NCBI RefSeq assembly: GCF_019399895.1
Contig: NC_091875.1
Coordinates: forward strand, 4,278,001 to 4,342,000
Direction: 5' to 3'
Length of the DNA: 64,000 nt
Origin: Cardiocondyla obscurior
Lineage: Eukaryota; Arthropoda; Insecta; Hymenoptera; Formicidae
The notes beneath the pieces are model-generated. The model saw only the letters and a program-made list of their open reading frames with translations, was not told where the DNA came from and searched no databases. Made by a program: the position numbers and the translations under genes. This document shows, one piece after another, positions 12,701 through 24,733 of the stretch; position 1 is the first letter of the stretch; each line of letters starts with the position of its first letter.

Positions 12701-14386
12701 TAATAAACGCAAAGGAAGGAACAATGGGCCACAGCAGTCTGAAGTAGAATGGGCGTCGTTGACGCCTAAATCGTTATGGCAGCAAATTAAGGGTGACTTA
12801 AAAGCTTATTATGACTGGGAAACACCAAGCCCAGAATCTTTAGAAGCCACGATAGAATATTTCCATCTACAAAAAATTTCATTGTTACGTGGCTTCTGCA
12901 TTAAAACCGGTATTCAGATATTATTACGCGAATACAACTTTGAAAACAAGAACCGAGTGACGTTTTTTGAAGAAGATATATTGAATATTTTTCCCGTTGT
13001 TAAACATATCAATCCAAGAGTAAGTAGTTCCTATTTAAATGGTTACTATTCGAATATTTGGCACTTTAAAGAATTTCTAAATCTTTAAAAATTTAAAGTA
13101 CAATTTTTTAAACATTTTGTGTGATAGTAAAAAACATTTTAACTAAATTTTTTTTAGGCTAGCGACGCATATAACTTTTACACTACTGGCCAAAACAAAA
13201 TTCAACAAGGATATTTAAAAGACGGATACGAATTGATCAACGAAGCATTAAATCTTCTGAATAACGTTTATGGTGCCATGCATCCTGAAATTGCACAGTG
13301 TCTTAGAATGTTGGCAAGGTTGAATTACATAATGGGTGATCATGCGGAGGCACTTGCTACTCAGCAAAAGGCAGTTCTCATGTCGGAGAGAGTTAATGGC
13401 ATCGATCATTCATACACCATCACAGAATATGTAAATTATTATTATATTAAAATTATATTTTTAATTGGTAATATAAAAAAAAATTCAGTTACGGTATAAT
13501 AATATTAACGTATTATTTTTTGCTTACAGATACATCTCGCCTTATATTCCTTTGCCAATGGACAAGTGTCTGTATCATTAAGATTACTATACAGAGCACG
13601 TTATCTCGCATTATTAGTTTGTGGTGAGGATCATCCAGAAGTGGCCTTGCTCGATGTAAGTCTTATTAAATTATTCTTAGTTTAAATATTTATAATAATA
13701 ATATTTCGAATAATAATATTTCTTTCTTTCAGAGCAATATCTCACTGATTCTGCACGCAGTTGGTGAATATGAGCTGTCGTTACGTTTCTTAGAACACGC
13801 ATTAGCTTTGAATTTACGTTATCATGGTCCTCACTCGTTAAAGGTTGCGGTATCGTATCATTTAGTAGCACGCACGCAGTCGTGCATGGGTGACTTTCGA
13901 GCAGCGCTAAACAACGAAAAGGAGACCTATGCGATTTATAAGCAGCTACTGGGCGAGGAGCACGAAAAAACAAAAGAAAGTAGTGATTGCTTACGTCATT
14001 TAACTCAACAAGCAGTCGTGCTACAAAAGAAAATGAACGAGATTTACACGGGCAAGTCAGGCGTGAGCCTGCCACCGATTCAGGTGCAGCCGCCTAGTAT
14101 GGGATCGGTGTTAGACATGCTCAACGTTATCAACGGTATTCTCTTTGTACAAATCAGTCAGCAGGACATCGATAACTTTAAGGCAGAGATTGAGAAACGG
14201 CAAAAGGAACAGTCGCCAGATAGCGGCGAAGTCATCTCTGCAATTACTGAAAAAGACACTAAGAAGGATGATAAAGAAATAAAGAAACCAATAGAGAAAA
14301 AAGTTGAGAAGATCGAGCAAAAAACAAAAGACTTAGAAGTTAATGAAAATGGCGCCTTAGAATTGGATGTGGCAACGAAGAGCTGA
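3727..14386 (+). CDS. clu: Clueless / CLUH, clustered-mitochondria protein
   Basis: Seventeen coding exons: 3727-3832, 7961-8241, 8451-8873, 9170-9536, 9690-9826, 10062-10342, 10431-10557, 10932-11106, 11183-11385, 11469-11625, 11735-11940, 12112-12318, 12397-12495, 12675-13019, 13158-13430, 13530-13655 and 13733-14386. All are GT-AG and the phases sum to 1388 codons plus TGA (human about 1309, fly about 1448). Order of parts: a low-complexity K/E/D-rich N-terminus (residues about 36-85); the CLU N-terminal ubiquitin-like fold (IQDMGFTVKIVSPGSEPFDI, about 87-180); the Clu domain (about 405-640, starting RDWNEELQTTRELPRKN); the eIF3-p135-like central region (WQQIKGDLKAYYDW); and TPR repeats (about 1045-1245, e.g. 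MHPEIAQCLRMLARL). The C-terminal tail is K/E rich. The protein is cytosolic, binds mRNAs of nuclear-encoded mitochondrial proteins and ribosomes, and prevents mitochondrial clustering. Confidence 0.97.
3833..7960 (+). other. Large first intron of clueless
   Basis: A 4.1-kb intron between donor CG|GTAAGT and acceptor TTTTTTGTAG|AT. The first 700 bases are GC-rich, continuing the promoter island; the rest is AT-rich. A less AT-rich patch at about 5690-5860 (with ATCGATAGCCGGGG and related motifs) and two small hairpins at 7631-7676 are the only structure I could see; they may be regulatory. No coding exon is supported inside. The small open frames, such as those around 6400 and 6870, have no coding character. 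Confidence 0.8.
7631..7676. repeat. Two adjacent short hairpins in clueless intron 1
   Basis: First stem AAATAGTA (7631-7638) / TACTATTT (7646-7653), 7-nt loop. Second stem CGCTTAT (7661-7667) / ATAAGCG (7670-7676), 2-nt loop. Both are perfect. They lie about 300 bases upstream of exon 2. Confidence 0.6.
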
Positions 14387-14812
14387 GTTTTCCGTTTGTT
14401 GACGGCGAACATTAGTAGTTTTTCCTTTTTTTTTAATTTTTTTTCTAAGCCCTAGTCCTCCATCGTGGAAGATGACGATTTCATGCAAGGATTGTCGCGT
14501 ATGATACACACACATACTTAGTACTTGCACCGTTTTTGTTATGTTGTTTAAACTTAATCAGGATAAAACTAAAAAAAAAAAAAAAAATAATACAAGATTA
14601 TCACTGTTGATAGAAATGTGCTTGTGAAGATTAAAAAAAGGATTGTATTCGTAGAGATTAAATTTGCATGCACATATTTATGTCGAATGTATATAAAAAC
14701 AAGGATGCCATGTCGCTTAAGGAAAGCAATCTACTAAAGATTATATTTTCAAGAAGTTAAAGTATAAAAAAAGGTTGTTCCATTTTTCGCCAGTGCGTGA
14801 AATCAAAGAAGC

Positions 14813-14818
14813 AATAAA
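14813..14818 (+). promoter_or_regulatory. Poly(A) signal AATAAA, clueless
   Basis: First canonical hexamer downstream of the clueless stop (427 bases away). Confidence 0.55.
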
Positions 14819-15066
14819 ATTTCTTTACCTGCGCCCGCGCGCAATTACATTTTTTAAAAGCTCAAATTATTTATCGACATAAAATACCGATGATACAAAT
14901 ACGACGATGTCGGGTTGTTAATTAAGTAATGTTCAAACTTGACCAAATGCGTATTAGATTCTCTTACCTAATTACCTTTCTTTTCCTTATTATTTTAAAG
15001 GTAATTTGCACCCTTTCGATACACTCTTAATATGTTAGTGTTCATTAAAGGCTGTTATACATAAGG

Positions 15067-15183
15067 TTTGTTCTCAGTAGCTCAACTGGTGCAGTAAGTT
15101 AGAGTAAAAAAAGATATATTTGTTTTACTTTAATTTATTGCACTAGTGTGCATCGGTTCAGCAGTGCAGCTACCGAGAACAAA
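15067..15183. mobile_element. MITE-like foldback element, about 117 bp
   Basis: Near-complete inverted repeat. The outer ends TTTGTTCTC (15067-15075) and GAGAACAAA (15175-15183) are exact complements, continued by AGTAGCT / AGCTACC, and inner segments GGTGCAGTAAGTTAGAGTAAAA and TTTTACTTTAATTTATTGCAC pair with a few mismatches. There is no coding capacity, as expected of a non-autonomous DNA transposon. No clear target-site duplication could be fixed. A long structured hairpin RNA in the clueless 3' flank is the alternative reading. Confidence 0.65.
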
Positions 15184-17503
15184 TTTATAAATTTACTTAA
15201 AGGTGCATAAACAGATGAATTCGCAAAATATCGAGTATATATTAATAATTAAATAAAATATATTATCAATTAAATCAGTTGTGCAACGTAGATATGTGTA
15301 CACAGGCTTTAATTTATATTAATATACAGTAGCATATGCAACTGTTTGCGAATTCGTCTTCAATGGTTCATTAATTTTTATTTTTTTAAATAGACCATAT
15401 TGTGCCATTGAAGCATGTCATTATATCCTTCATCATAATTGTTAAACCAATAAGAAAGGAAGAAAAAAGAAAAAAAAAATAGAAGACAGAAAGTATTACG
15501 ATATTTATCAGCTAATCGATACGACTATAATACACCTTTTTTGTTTCATTACAATTCGCGAGAAAGTGCTTCCTCTTTTGTAGATATTAGTTCAGGTTTT
15601 TCTTCTCAATTGACATGCTTGCTTAATATAAAGGTAGGGCATCTTATGCAATATCAAAAGCGATAATAATAGTATGATGTAGCAAATGGTATTGTTATCT
15701 GGTAATATTCATAATTTAGGACGCAATGGCGCAATTGTTAATCGAGTCATTGTGTATCATAGCTGATTTTAAGTTACGTGATTATACACTTAGGACCATA
15801 AGTAAATGAGCCGATTAATTGTTATCCTGCTGTTAATATTATAATTTGTTTTATCCGCTCCATGGATTTATTCGGCGCGGTCAGATTCTAAATCTGTCGC
15901 CGCAGTTTGACCAAAGAGCAATACCGCGACATCGATAGTCTGATAGTGCAGTATCGTTTTCAATTATTGAAGAAAAAAAAAAAAGGAAAAAAAAGACAAA
16001 AAAAATAGAAAAATAGAACTCATTATTCCCGTTGCATCCCTTGTGAAATTTATGCGAGATTTTAGACTTGAATAGAGAGTACCGACAAGTTTTTTTTTGT
16101 AATGATACTAAAGAAAAAAAATTTAAGTGATTGATTCAGTTTTCAATATCTGCCACAGTCTCTCTCGACAGACACATTTTCGCATTGCAATAATTATCAT
16201 AATGGCAAATTACCGCATTGAACTTAGCCAAATTATACGACATATGAAGAAAAATATATATGATTATTATAATGGCGAGAAAAGGAGTCTACATAAAGTT
16301 ACACAAATTTTACGCATATTATTAGATAAAAAGAATGTTACAAACTTAATTTACGTATATTATCCTGTTACTGTCTTTCTTTAACACGTTGCATGGAATA
16401 AATTGTTTTATATGTAATACGAGTCAAGAACTTTCAGAACTTTTTTGCTCCTTATTTATTGTTTAATAAAATTTTTTTACCATACAGTTACAACTACAGT
16501 AATGACTTGCTAAAAAATATTTTTCTGAAACTTCGACGGACTATGTAAAACCTTTTCTCTCATTTTTAATTTGTTTCACTACAATATATTAAAATTTCAG
16601 GGCGACCGGCGAGGCGGCCAGTTTCCTTCGGATTTACCACAAAACGAAAAACAAAATTGTCTTCTCAATATCTAATATTCAGATCCGAGAGGCTTTCCGC
16701 ACGTGATGGAGCACTCCGTATAATCTGTGCACTGTGAAGTTGCCGATCTACAACGTATAACACGTTTATGGTTCTCGCCGATAGTTAGAACGGTTGGAAC
16801 TTGGAGCCGTTGGAGGCAGTTGGAGGAGACGCGTTCCCGCTTGCCCACCCGTCAAAGCTGATTAATTTCACGCGAGATTCGTGTGAGTTGTGATTTTTGC
16901 TCAAGCGCGAACGCAACTGCCGTGATGCACATACTTTGCCATCGGTTTTTTAATTCATGATTATGTGAGATGTTTCCCGTATTAATCCTTGGTTAAGTCG
17001 CGATAATACCCAGCGGTTTTTATTCGATGGACTCGTTACGCCTCAGTTATCGATACGTTATCTCTTCAAGGAGATTCTGAGTCATATTGTATGAGCTAAT
17101 TTTAATTTTGTAATTACTCGAGTAACGGCCTTCTATTGGCGACTCAACTGATTGCGATACGTATGTGCATACGGTAATGTTACTGTTAGTTGCTGCGTTA
17201 CTACTTGTACGTCGATACATGCATTACGCGCGTATTGTTCGACAGAGTTGAAGGCCGAATCAATTTACTCAGCAAAGTTCGAATATAGTTACTCTCGTCA
17301 TTCGCTGAGTACCGACTGCCATAATTTAGGTTAATGAGAACTGTCACGATTACGATACACGATATTTGGAATCCCATGACAATTATATAGCAAGTGACAT
17401 TCACGAATAAAGTATTGCACCGTAAACTTTGCACGTTTGTAGATTACGTCGAACAAGTAAAAATGCGATTTCATTAAACGTGAATTTATACTTTTCAGGA
17501 ATA

Positions 17504-19043
17504 ATGTTGAACAGTGCAACGAAACATATTTTGCACTGCTGCCTGCTGCTTGTGGTTATATTGATATTTGAATTCGTATCCGGAGGGCTTCGATGGAACG
17601 CGGACAAGAAGGAGGAGATTGACGCATGGGCGAGATACGGGATTATTGGTGCAATCACTTTGTACCTGCTACGCACAGTCACGTTTCTCTCATTGCCTCA
17701 AGTTTTATTCAATTTTATAGGATTAACGATATATAATGCATTCCCTGATAAAGTAGTCTTGAAAGGCTCGCCGCTGCTAGCACCATTTGTCTGTATAAGA
17801 ATAGTAACGCGCGGAGATTATGCACAATTAGTAAAGACAAACGTGAAAAGAAACTTAGATAAATGCACCGAGGCTGGTCTCGAGAACTTCCAAATAGAAG
17901 TGGTGAGCGATAAGCCAATAGGTTTAACGCCGCATCGCAGAGTGCGAGAAGTCGTCGTTCCGCCGAATTATCGCACAAGTAGTGGTGCCTTATTTAAGGC
18001 TCGTGCTTTACAATACTGCCTTGAAAGTTCGGTAAATGAACTGGCCGATCATGATTGGATCGTTCACCTTGACGAGGAGACTTTAATGACTGAAAATTCC
18101 GTTCGCGGAATATTGAACTTTGTATTGGATGGCAAACATCAATTTGGTCAAGGGCTAATTACATATGCTAATGAGGATGTTGTTAATTGGATTACAACTT
18201 TGGCTGATAGTTTCAGAGTGGCAGATGATATGGGAAAGTTAAGATTACAATTTACTATGTTTCACAAGCCATTTTTTAGCATGAAAGGGTCATACGTTGT
18301 CACACAGGTAATTACTGATAATTTTATTACGAAAAATTATGTCGAATAATATGCACGTTACCTGTTTTTTTTTTTTTTTTTTTAATACAATTTCAGAATA
18401 ATAAAGTAATGTTTTACATAAATGTTGATTTTGCTATTTTTATATTACGTTTTTTCAAAATTTATTACAGATGGGAGCAGAAAAACAGGTTTCATTTAAT
18501 AATGGATTAGATGGATCAGTTGCAGAAGATTGTTTCTTCGCAATGAAGGCGTTTACCCAAGGATATACATTCAACTTTGTAGATGGCGAAATGTGGGAAA
18601 AATCACCGTTTACACTTTGGGATTTTGTTCAGCAGAGAAAAAGATGGTTGCAAGGTATATTACTTGTCGTGCATTCCAAAGCAATTCCATTGAAAAAGAA
18701 ATTGTTGCTGGGTATTTCGTGTTACTCGTGGGTGACAATGCCTCTCTCTACTTCTAATATTGTTTTGGCCGGATTATGCCCAATTAATTGCCCACCGTTG
18801 ATTGACTTTCTTTGCGCGTTTATCGGCGCGGTAAATATTTATATGTATGTGTTCGGAGTAGTTAAATCATTTTCTCTATATCGTTTTGGTGTTGCTCGAT
18901 TCATGTTATGTATATGTGGTGCCCTGTCTACTATTCCGTTTAATATAATCATCGAGAACGTAGCCGTGATATGGGGCTTATTCGGTCAAAAACACAAATT
19001 TTATGTCGTTAACAAAGAGTACAGGCCGCCCGTAACTGTATGA
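17504..19043 (+). CDS. egh: Egghead, beta-1,4-mannosyltransferase of glycosphingolipid synthesis
   Basis: Two coding exons, 17504-18307 and 18471-19043, joined in phase 0 (GT-AG) to 458 codons plus TGA, the usual length for insect Egghead. The coding ATG follows an acceptor (TTTTCAG|GAATAATG), implying an untranslated upstream exon. N-terminal hydrophobic segments (residues about 8-27 and 45-75, ending LPQVLFNFIGL) anchor the enzyme. The GT2-type catalytic region holds VVLKGSPLLAPFVCIRIVTRG, the DxD-like HLDEET, SVAEDCFFAM and QQRKRWLQG (the Q/RxxRW motif). Several C-terminal membrane segments follow, ending in HKFYVVNKEYRP. Egghead transfers mannose from GDP-mannose to glucosylceramide, giving arthro-series mactosylceramide in the Golgi/ER; in fly it is needed for epithelial development and oogenesis. 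It lies between clueless and eIF2B-epsilon on the same strand, with no functional link visible. Confidence 0.97.
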
Positions 19044-22000
19044 TGGGTTGTAGGTTTAGAATTAACTAACCGGTGCAAGTTTAATAACAGCATGATTTTT
19101 TTAATATGCAAAATTAGTACCTGTAAATTTGTATAAAAAACATACACCACTGTCACAAACAAAATATTTATAATTAGTATTATGTACGAAATTCCTAAGC
19201 TAAAATAATCGATCAATTATGAAACGAGCAAACATAAAAAGTGTAACGTATGGCACAATAAGTAGGCACAGTATTAGAAACATATTTTACAGTGGCATTA
19301 CAGTATTGCCAAATTTGTTAAAAGTATTAGTATGTCAAAACTATTTATACCAATATCATATTCTCGTAGTGCAAATTATATGTCATTTTATATACTTTGA
19401 TCTCATGTAAATTGTACATATTTAGCATTCGTTACGTAACATATCATTTTTCACGTTCCTTTTCATGTATAATTTTTATCACATTCAAAAATTTTATTTT
19501 TGCCATATTCTCAATAATCAACTTTTAATTTTATTTCACGAACGCATATTATCATAATTTGATATTACTAGGATTTTAAATGTTTAATTTTTACTTAGAC
19601 ATTTTTAATTTTTTAATAATAAGTTCTTTGAATGCATCATTAATTCGGAAAACTGTGATAAATCTAAAAACAAAACGTCCTTGTTTAAAAGATACACACA
19701 CTTTTATTACATTTAATATAAACATAAATTTTTTAAGTGATATATAAATGTATATTATAGATGGAAATTACAAAATATTTCATTAATACCAAGGTATTGT
19801 ATACAAGGTATTGTATACAGATATGAAAATTTTGCATAATTTTAAACTTTACATATTTTTACTTAATGACAAATTATAATAATACATTTATAATATCAAG
19901 TTATGAATGTACATATACTATGTGAAAAAGTGATAAATTTTAACATAAAAAAAATTTAATATTAAATTTTTTTAGTAATATGATCTATTTATGCATGTCA
20001 AAAGAATATTATTCGTGAAAAAAAAGAATTATTACTTTCTTACAATTATGTATTATTAAAATATTTTGTATCGACATGTGTAATAACCTACTTTTTAAAC
20101 TTTTTTTTTTTACGATTTTTGAGCTTATTAAACAAGGGCTTCCTAAAATTTTATGAAACAATATATCACACATGTAATGTACGTTTTTAGAACTTAAATA
20201 TTTTATGATTTATGACAAAATAATGAAGTTAATTTAGAAATAACAAAGCGATACATTTAGCAAGACTTATAATATCTAGTCAACGTCAAATTTCCGTTAT
20301 CACATGCACATATAATAATAATTAATATAAACTTCTATTAACATTATTAATACAATAAAAAAATATTATTTCCAAATATTTTGTGTTCAAATAAAAAAAA
20401 AAGAAAAAACAGATTTATTTTACATGTAGCTAAACGTATATTAATGATTAATGCAATTTTAAATTACTGTGTTCCACATTTACAAACATATTAATGCTAA
20501 CACAGAATTAACACTGATATAACTATATAACTTCACACATAATTATTTTTTGTTATAATTGAGTTATTTTATAATCTCGCAATTAAGTATATGATTGCCA
20601 ATGATTAATCATATACATAAATTCGAGCATTGGGCTCTATAATGTTAATAAGGTATTCGTATACACGAAATATGTTTTAAAAAAAATTTGTTTTGTCAGT
20701 AAAAATTAAATGAGTCCGTTTGCATGCTAGTCTCGTATTTCAGCCATTTATTCATTTCATTAGCCTAACGACAACATTAACGCACACAAAATTATATTAA
20801 CTCGAAAAATAAATGTAATCAGGATTTCTTAAACTCGTTTAGATTAAACATATTTTTTAAGATAAATGTAAAAAAATTTAATAAATTTATATACACGCAT
20901 CTTGGAATTAGCTAAAAATGTTTAACTTAAAATTATTCTCCAGAAGCAAAATGGAAAGTGTATGTCTATTTGTCATTACTTACGAGTTTGAGAATTTCTG
21001 AATCATGCAGGTAATAAATTAGATTGATTAAAATGACAGTACGTCTTTTTTGTAACGCGAAGAATAAGAATAATTTATGTAATATAAACAATTTAACTTT
21101 TTAATGTCATTTTACATAACATGTAACTGTTAACTTATTTTTTATCAAATAATTTTATTTCTATCATACGTACACATTTTATTTTAATGATATAAACAAA
21201 TCACATACGTATAATGTACTAATTAATCGGTTTATCTTAAGAGATCAATAATTTAATCGGTGATTGAATCATTATATTACATAGTGCTTGTCATATCATA
21301 TAACATAAGATAAAAAAAATTAGTATTATTAAAATTATACTTATACAATTTTTAAATGTTATAACTATTACAACTGACTATAATAAAAATAATATAAGAA
21401 TCTTGAATGATATATGATTGACAAAAATAAAGAAAAAATTGAAAGTAAAAATTCCCTTACCTTATAAATATTTTTTGGGGAAGGAGGGAGAGGGAGGGGA
21501 GTTTATTAAATATATTTTTTTATTAGTTATATTTCGACAAAACTTTGAATGTAACTTATATACACAAAAGCAGATATGACGTTTACTGGCGCCGACGACG
21601 GTTAGCGTACGTGACTACCCTCTCGGTCCTCTCTCTTGACCGCCGAGTAGGGGGGAATTGGGGGAAGTAATAATGAACGCGCTCACCTTAGCCCTTGACG
21701 ACCGGCGATCCGCGGTACACGTAATGCTCACGCTTTGTATGAGACTCGACGAACACCACGCTAAGATCACCGTTGCTGCAGCGAACGCCTCATCTGTCTT
21801 TCATACAAGTATACCAGTGAACTTATCGGCGATCGTACTACAGAGTCATTTCGCAGTTTTACTTCCACTGCAATATGGTAAACGTGTATAACACGCAAAA
21901 AGGAAGTAACGTTTTCATAAATTAATTTTTGCATTATTAATTATTTTTATCAAATTTTTTGTACCATAAATTTTCTCTGCCTGAAGTTCTGCCGTAAATT

Positions 22001-22339
22001 CACCGCGCGTGCGCGATCAGACAAAGACAGTCGGATATTTTCAGAGCTATGCCTTTCTTTCTAATAACGTTATACTTTTTTTGAGAGGCTCCCGCGCTCT
22101 ACGTCTAACTTTTCTCTGGCGGACTGTGGCTGTGCCGCCGTGGCCGGTCACTGTTGCAAATCGAGCTAGTGTGAAAGGAAAGGTACATACGTGCGAGGCA
22201 TACAGCTTCAAATGTTCCGTCTAACCGCAATTATCTCGCGGACTTGTACGAACTTCCACGTGTTCGCAACGTAACACGTAAATAGTGATTATTCATCGAT
22301 TTGTACGATTACGTCAGTGAGCTGGTGCCAGCTGACATC
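19044..22339 (+). other. egghead 3' flank, AT-rich spacer and eIF2B-epsilon promoter
   Basis: Bases 19044-21470 are very AT-rich and without coding signal; the first part is the egghead 3' UTR. A 14-bp unit AAGGTATTGTATAC is repeated back to back at about 19793-19820. A G-rich tract stands at 21477-21501. From about 21580 to 22300 GC rises, with GGCGCC and CpG clusters and a G-run at about 21651-21665, then a CACGTG E-box at 22257-22262, 78 bases before the eIF2B-epsilon ATG. This is most simply the promoter and 5' UTR of eIF2B-epsilon. Open frames here (e.g. from 21658) are not recognisable. Confidence 0.5.
21477..21499 (+). other. Putative G-quadruplex motif
   Basis: Four G-tracts (21477-21480, 21486-21488, 21492-21494, 21496-21499) separated by loops of 5, 3 and 1 bases, isolated in strongly AT-rich DNA between egghead and eIF2B-epsilon. 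It meets the usual G3+N1-7 pattern. Confidence 0.6.
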
Positions 22340-24385
22340 ATGAATACGAAAATGTGCAAAAAGGACGTTTTGCAGGCCGTTATTCTCGCAGATGATTTTA
22401 CAACGAAGTTGAATCCAGTGCAGAATATACTTCCAAGCATTCTGATGCCTGTGATTAACATACCGCTTTTCGATTACATGATCGAAACGTTGATAAAGTC
22501 GAGGGTACAAGAAGTATTCCTTTACTGTTGCAGTCACATAGATCTACTCAGAAAATATATAAAAGAAAGAGAATACAAGGATATTACCATTTCTCTGATT
22601 ATTTCCGATGGCTGTAGATCTTTTGGAGATGCTTTAAGAGATATCGATACGAAAGGTTGGATCAGAGGGTACTTTATACTGATTCGCGGGAACACGTTCA
22701 CTAATACAAATCTTAAATCCTTGCTTGATATACATCATTCGAAAGTTAAGAAGGACAAGGGAGCCACTATGACCATGGTGTTAAGGAACTTGGGTTCAAC
22801 AAAAGAATCTTATCTTAGTGAAGAAGCCTCTGTAGTTGTGTCAGATAAGCACAGTAACAAAGTTCTATATTATACTAAACTGAAAGACAGTGAGAAAAAA
22901 GTAAAGCTTGAACTAAACTGGTTTCTCAGTCACAATGAAGTTGAAATAAATTCCTGTTATTTGGACACTCATATTTATTTGTGTTCACCATCTGTCCTGC
23001 CACTCTTTGCTGATAATTTTGACTTTCAAGTAAATAAAATAAATTACTTTTTTTCTTTTTCTTTAAACATTAATTTAATTATAATTATCTCTAAATTTAA
23101 TATAAGATATAATAAAAATGTAATTAAGAAGATATTTATATGCTTTTAGACTATGGATGATTTTATTCGAGGAGTATTAATGAACGAGGAAATTTTGGAC
23201 TCTAGGATCTATTGGCAGCAGTTAAACACAGAAGATTATGCCATGCCAGTTACATCATGGAAGGCTTATCATATACTTACTCAGGATGTTTTGCATAGAC
23301 ATAGTTTTCCCCTTTCACCAAATGCTTTTCCTTTATTAAAAAACTTTATATGCATGCCGCGGAGTACATATAAACATGAAACTGCTACATTTGCTAAAGG
23401 CTGTTTACTAGAAAAAGACTGTATTCTCGGATTTAATAGTACATTGGGAAATAATACTACAGTTGCAAGATCTGTAATTGCAGATAATTGTGCTATAAGT
23501 AATAACGTCAATATATGCAATTCTTATATATTTTCAAATGTTAAAATTAAACATAATTGCACTATTAAAGACAGCATTTTATTTTCGGATTGCATTGTTA
23601 AACATCATAGTCTCATAGATGGATCTATATTGTATCCAGGAATTGACGTTACTCCTCGTAGTCAATATATTGATACCATTGTTGAATCTACATCTTCCGG
23701 TATATCTAGGATTAAAATGTCAGATCTTAAGGATGACGGATTTTTATACTTCAAGAAATATAAAACTGAAATAACCAACTACGATGATTGCTCGCTCACG
23801 GAGTCGTCTAGCAACGAAGAGGATTTGGATTGTAATTCTCCAATTCCAGACGACACAAATATGTTCTTGTCGGAAGTTATCGACAGTCTGTTACGTGGCT
23901 ATCAAGATAAGCTTAATTGTGAGAATTTAATTTTAGAAATTAACTCTTCGAGGTATGCGTACAACGTTACTATCCGCGAAGTGACTTATAATGTTATCAA
24001 AGCTATTCTCAGTCTACCGCTACATTATCTTTCCGAAACAAAGGCTGCAGTTAATAATCAGAATTATCAAAAAAATTTGAAAATTATGATAACCTATTTT
24101 AGCACTATTATTTCTAATTACGTTAAAAATGAAGATGCGCAGGAAGATTGTTTGCGTGCCATAGAAGATGTTGCTAGTACAACCGACGAGTTACTGCCGT
24201 ATACACAACACCTGTTGCATCAGTTTTATGATCGCGATATACTATCGGAAGAAAAGATTTTAGAATGGTATGAGTCCACTGAGGAAGACGCAGATGCGCT
24301 TCATGTAAAAGTAAAAAACGCTGTTCAGCCATTCATTAAGTGGCTGCGAGAAGCAGAGGAAGATTCTACTGAGAGCAATGAATAA
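22340..24385 (+). CDS. eIF2B5: Translation initiation factor eIF2B subunit epsilon
   Basis: Two exons, 22340-23029 and 23150-24385 (GT-AG, phase 0), 641 codons plus TAA; family members are about 670-720 residues. The start is the first in-frame ATG, at MNTKMCKKD. Residues about 8-230 form the nucleotidyltransferase-like domain (LQAVILADDF, IPLFDYMIETL, LIRGNTFTNTNL). Residues about 330-430 are left-handed beta-helix hexapeptide repeats (CLLEKDCILGFNSTLGNN...VIADNCAISNNVNICNSYIF). After an acidic linker (SSSNEEDLDCNSPIPDDT), the C-terminal W2/HEAT domain (about 470-641) ends in the acidic-aromatic IKWLREAEEDSTESNE, the catalytic and eIF2-binding region. eIF2B-epsilon is the catalytic subunit of the GDP/GTP exchange factor for eIF2 and the point of control by eIF2-alpha phosphorylation. 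It is convergent with rabphilin. Confidence 0.97.
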
Positions 24386-24492
24386 TATATTTTTTGTTCA
24401 AAAATTTTTCCATAAAATATTTGTATGATTGTAAAAAAAAAAAGAAAAAAAAACTGTATATATCATGCGTGTGTGACATGTAAATACATGTT

Positions 24493-24498
24493 ATTAAA
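24493..24498 (+). promoter_or_regulatory. Likely poly(A) signal ATTAAA, eIF2B-epsilon
   Basis: Common variant hexamer 107 bases past the stop; no AATAAA occurs closer. Confidence 0.45.
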
Positions 24499-24534
24499 AA
24501 ATTATGACAATTGAGAAATTCTGTTCTCAACTGC

Positions 24535-24540
24535 TTTATT
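24535..24540 (-). promoter_or_regulatory. Likely poly(A) signal AATAAA (minus strand), rabphilin
   Basis: TTTATT on the plus strand, about 194 bases beyond the rabphilin stop codon and only 37 bases from the eIF2B-epsilon signal, so the two transcripts end almost back to back. Confidence 0.45.
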
Positions 24541-24733
24541 TTCGAATATCAACCTCTTAGTACTTTATAATACTTAATTTTTGAGCAACGATTAATCACG
24601 CACAGATCGGTAACACGCACGCAGGTATATTATAGCGTATGCGTGCGCGTATATCCGTGTAAATGTATATCGATAAAGCCCGCATACGTCGTGTTTAATC
24701 TTGACCTACTTTTCAATCACTGAAATAGAACTA

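Larger units (their letters stand above)
14387..17498 (+). other. clueless 3' UTR, intergenic DNA and egghead 5' region
   Basis: After the clueless stop comes an AT-rich 3' UTR with a poly(A) signal at 14813-14818. A foldback element occupies 15067-15183. From about 16600 the base composition rises; GTTGGA-type hexamers recur at 16790-16835, and a good splice donor (GTGAGT, 16883-16888) suggests an untranslated first egghead exon ending at 16882 and joined to the exon beginning at 17499. That splice is inferred, not shown. No protein gene is supported between 14387 and 17500. Confidence 0.5.
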
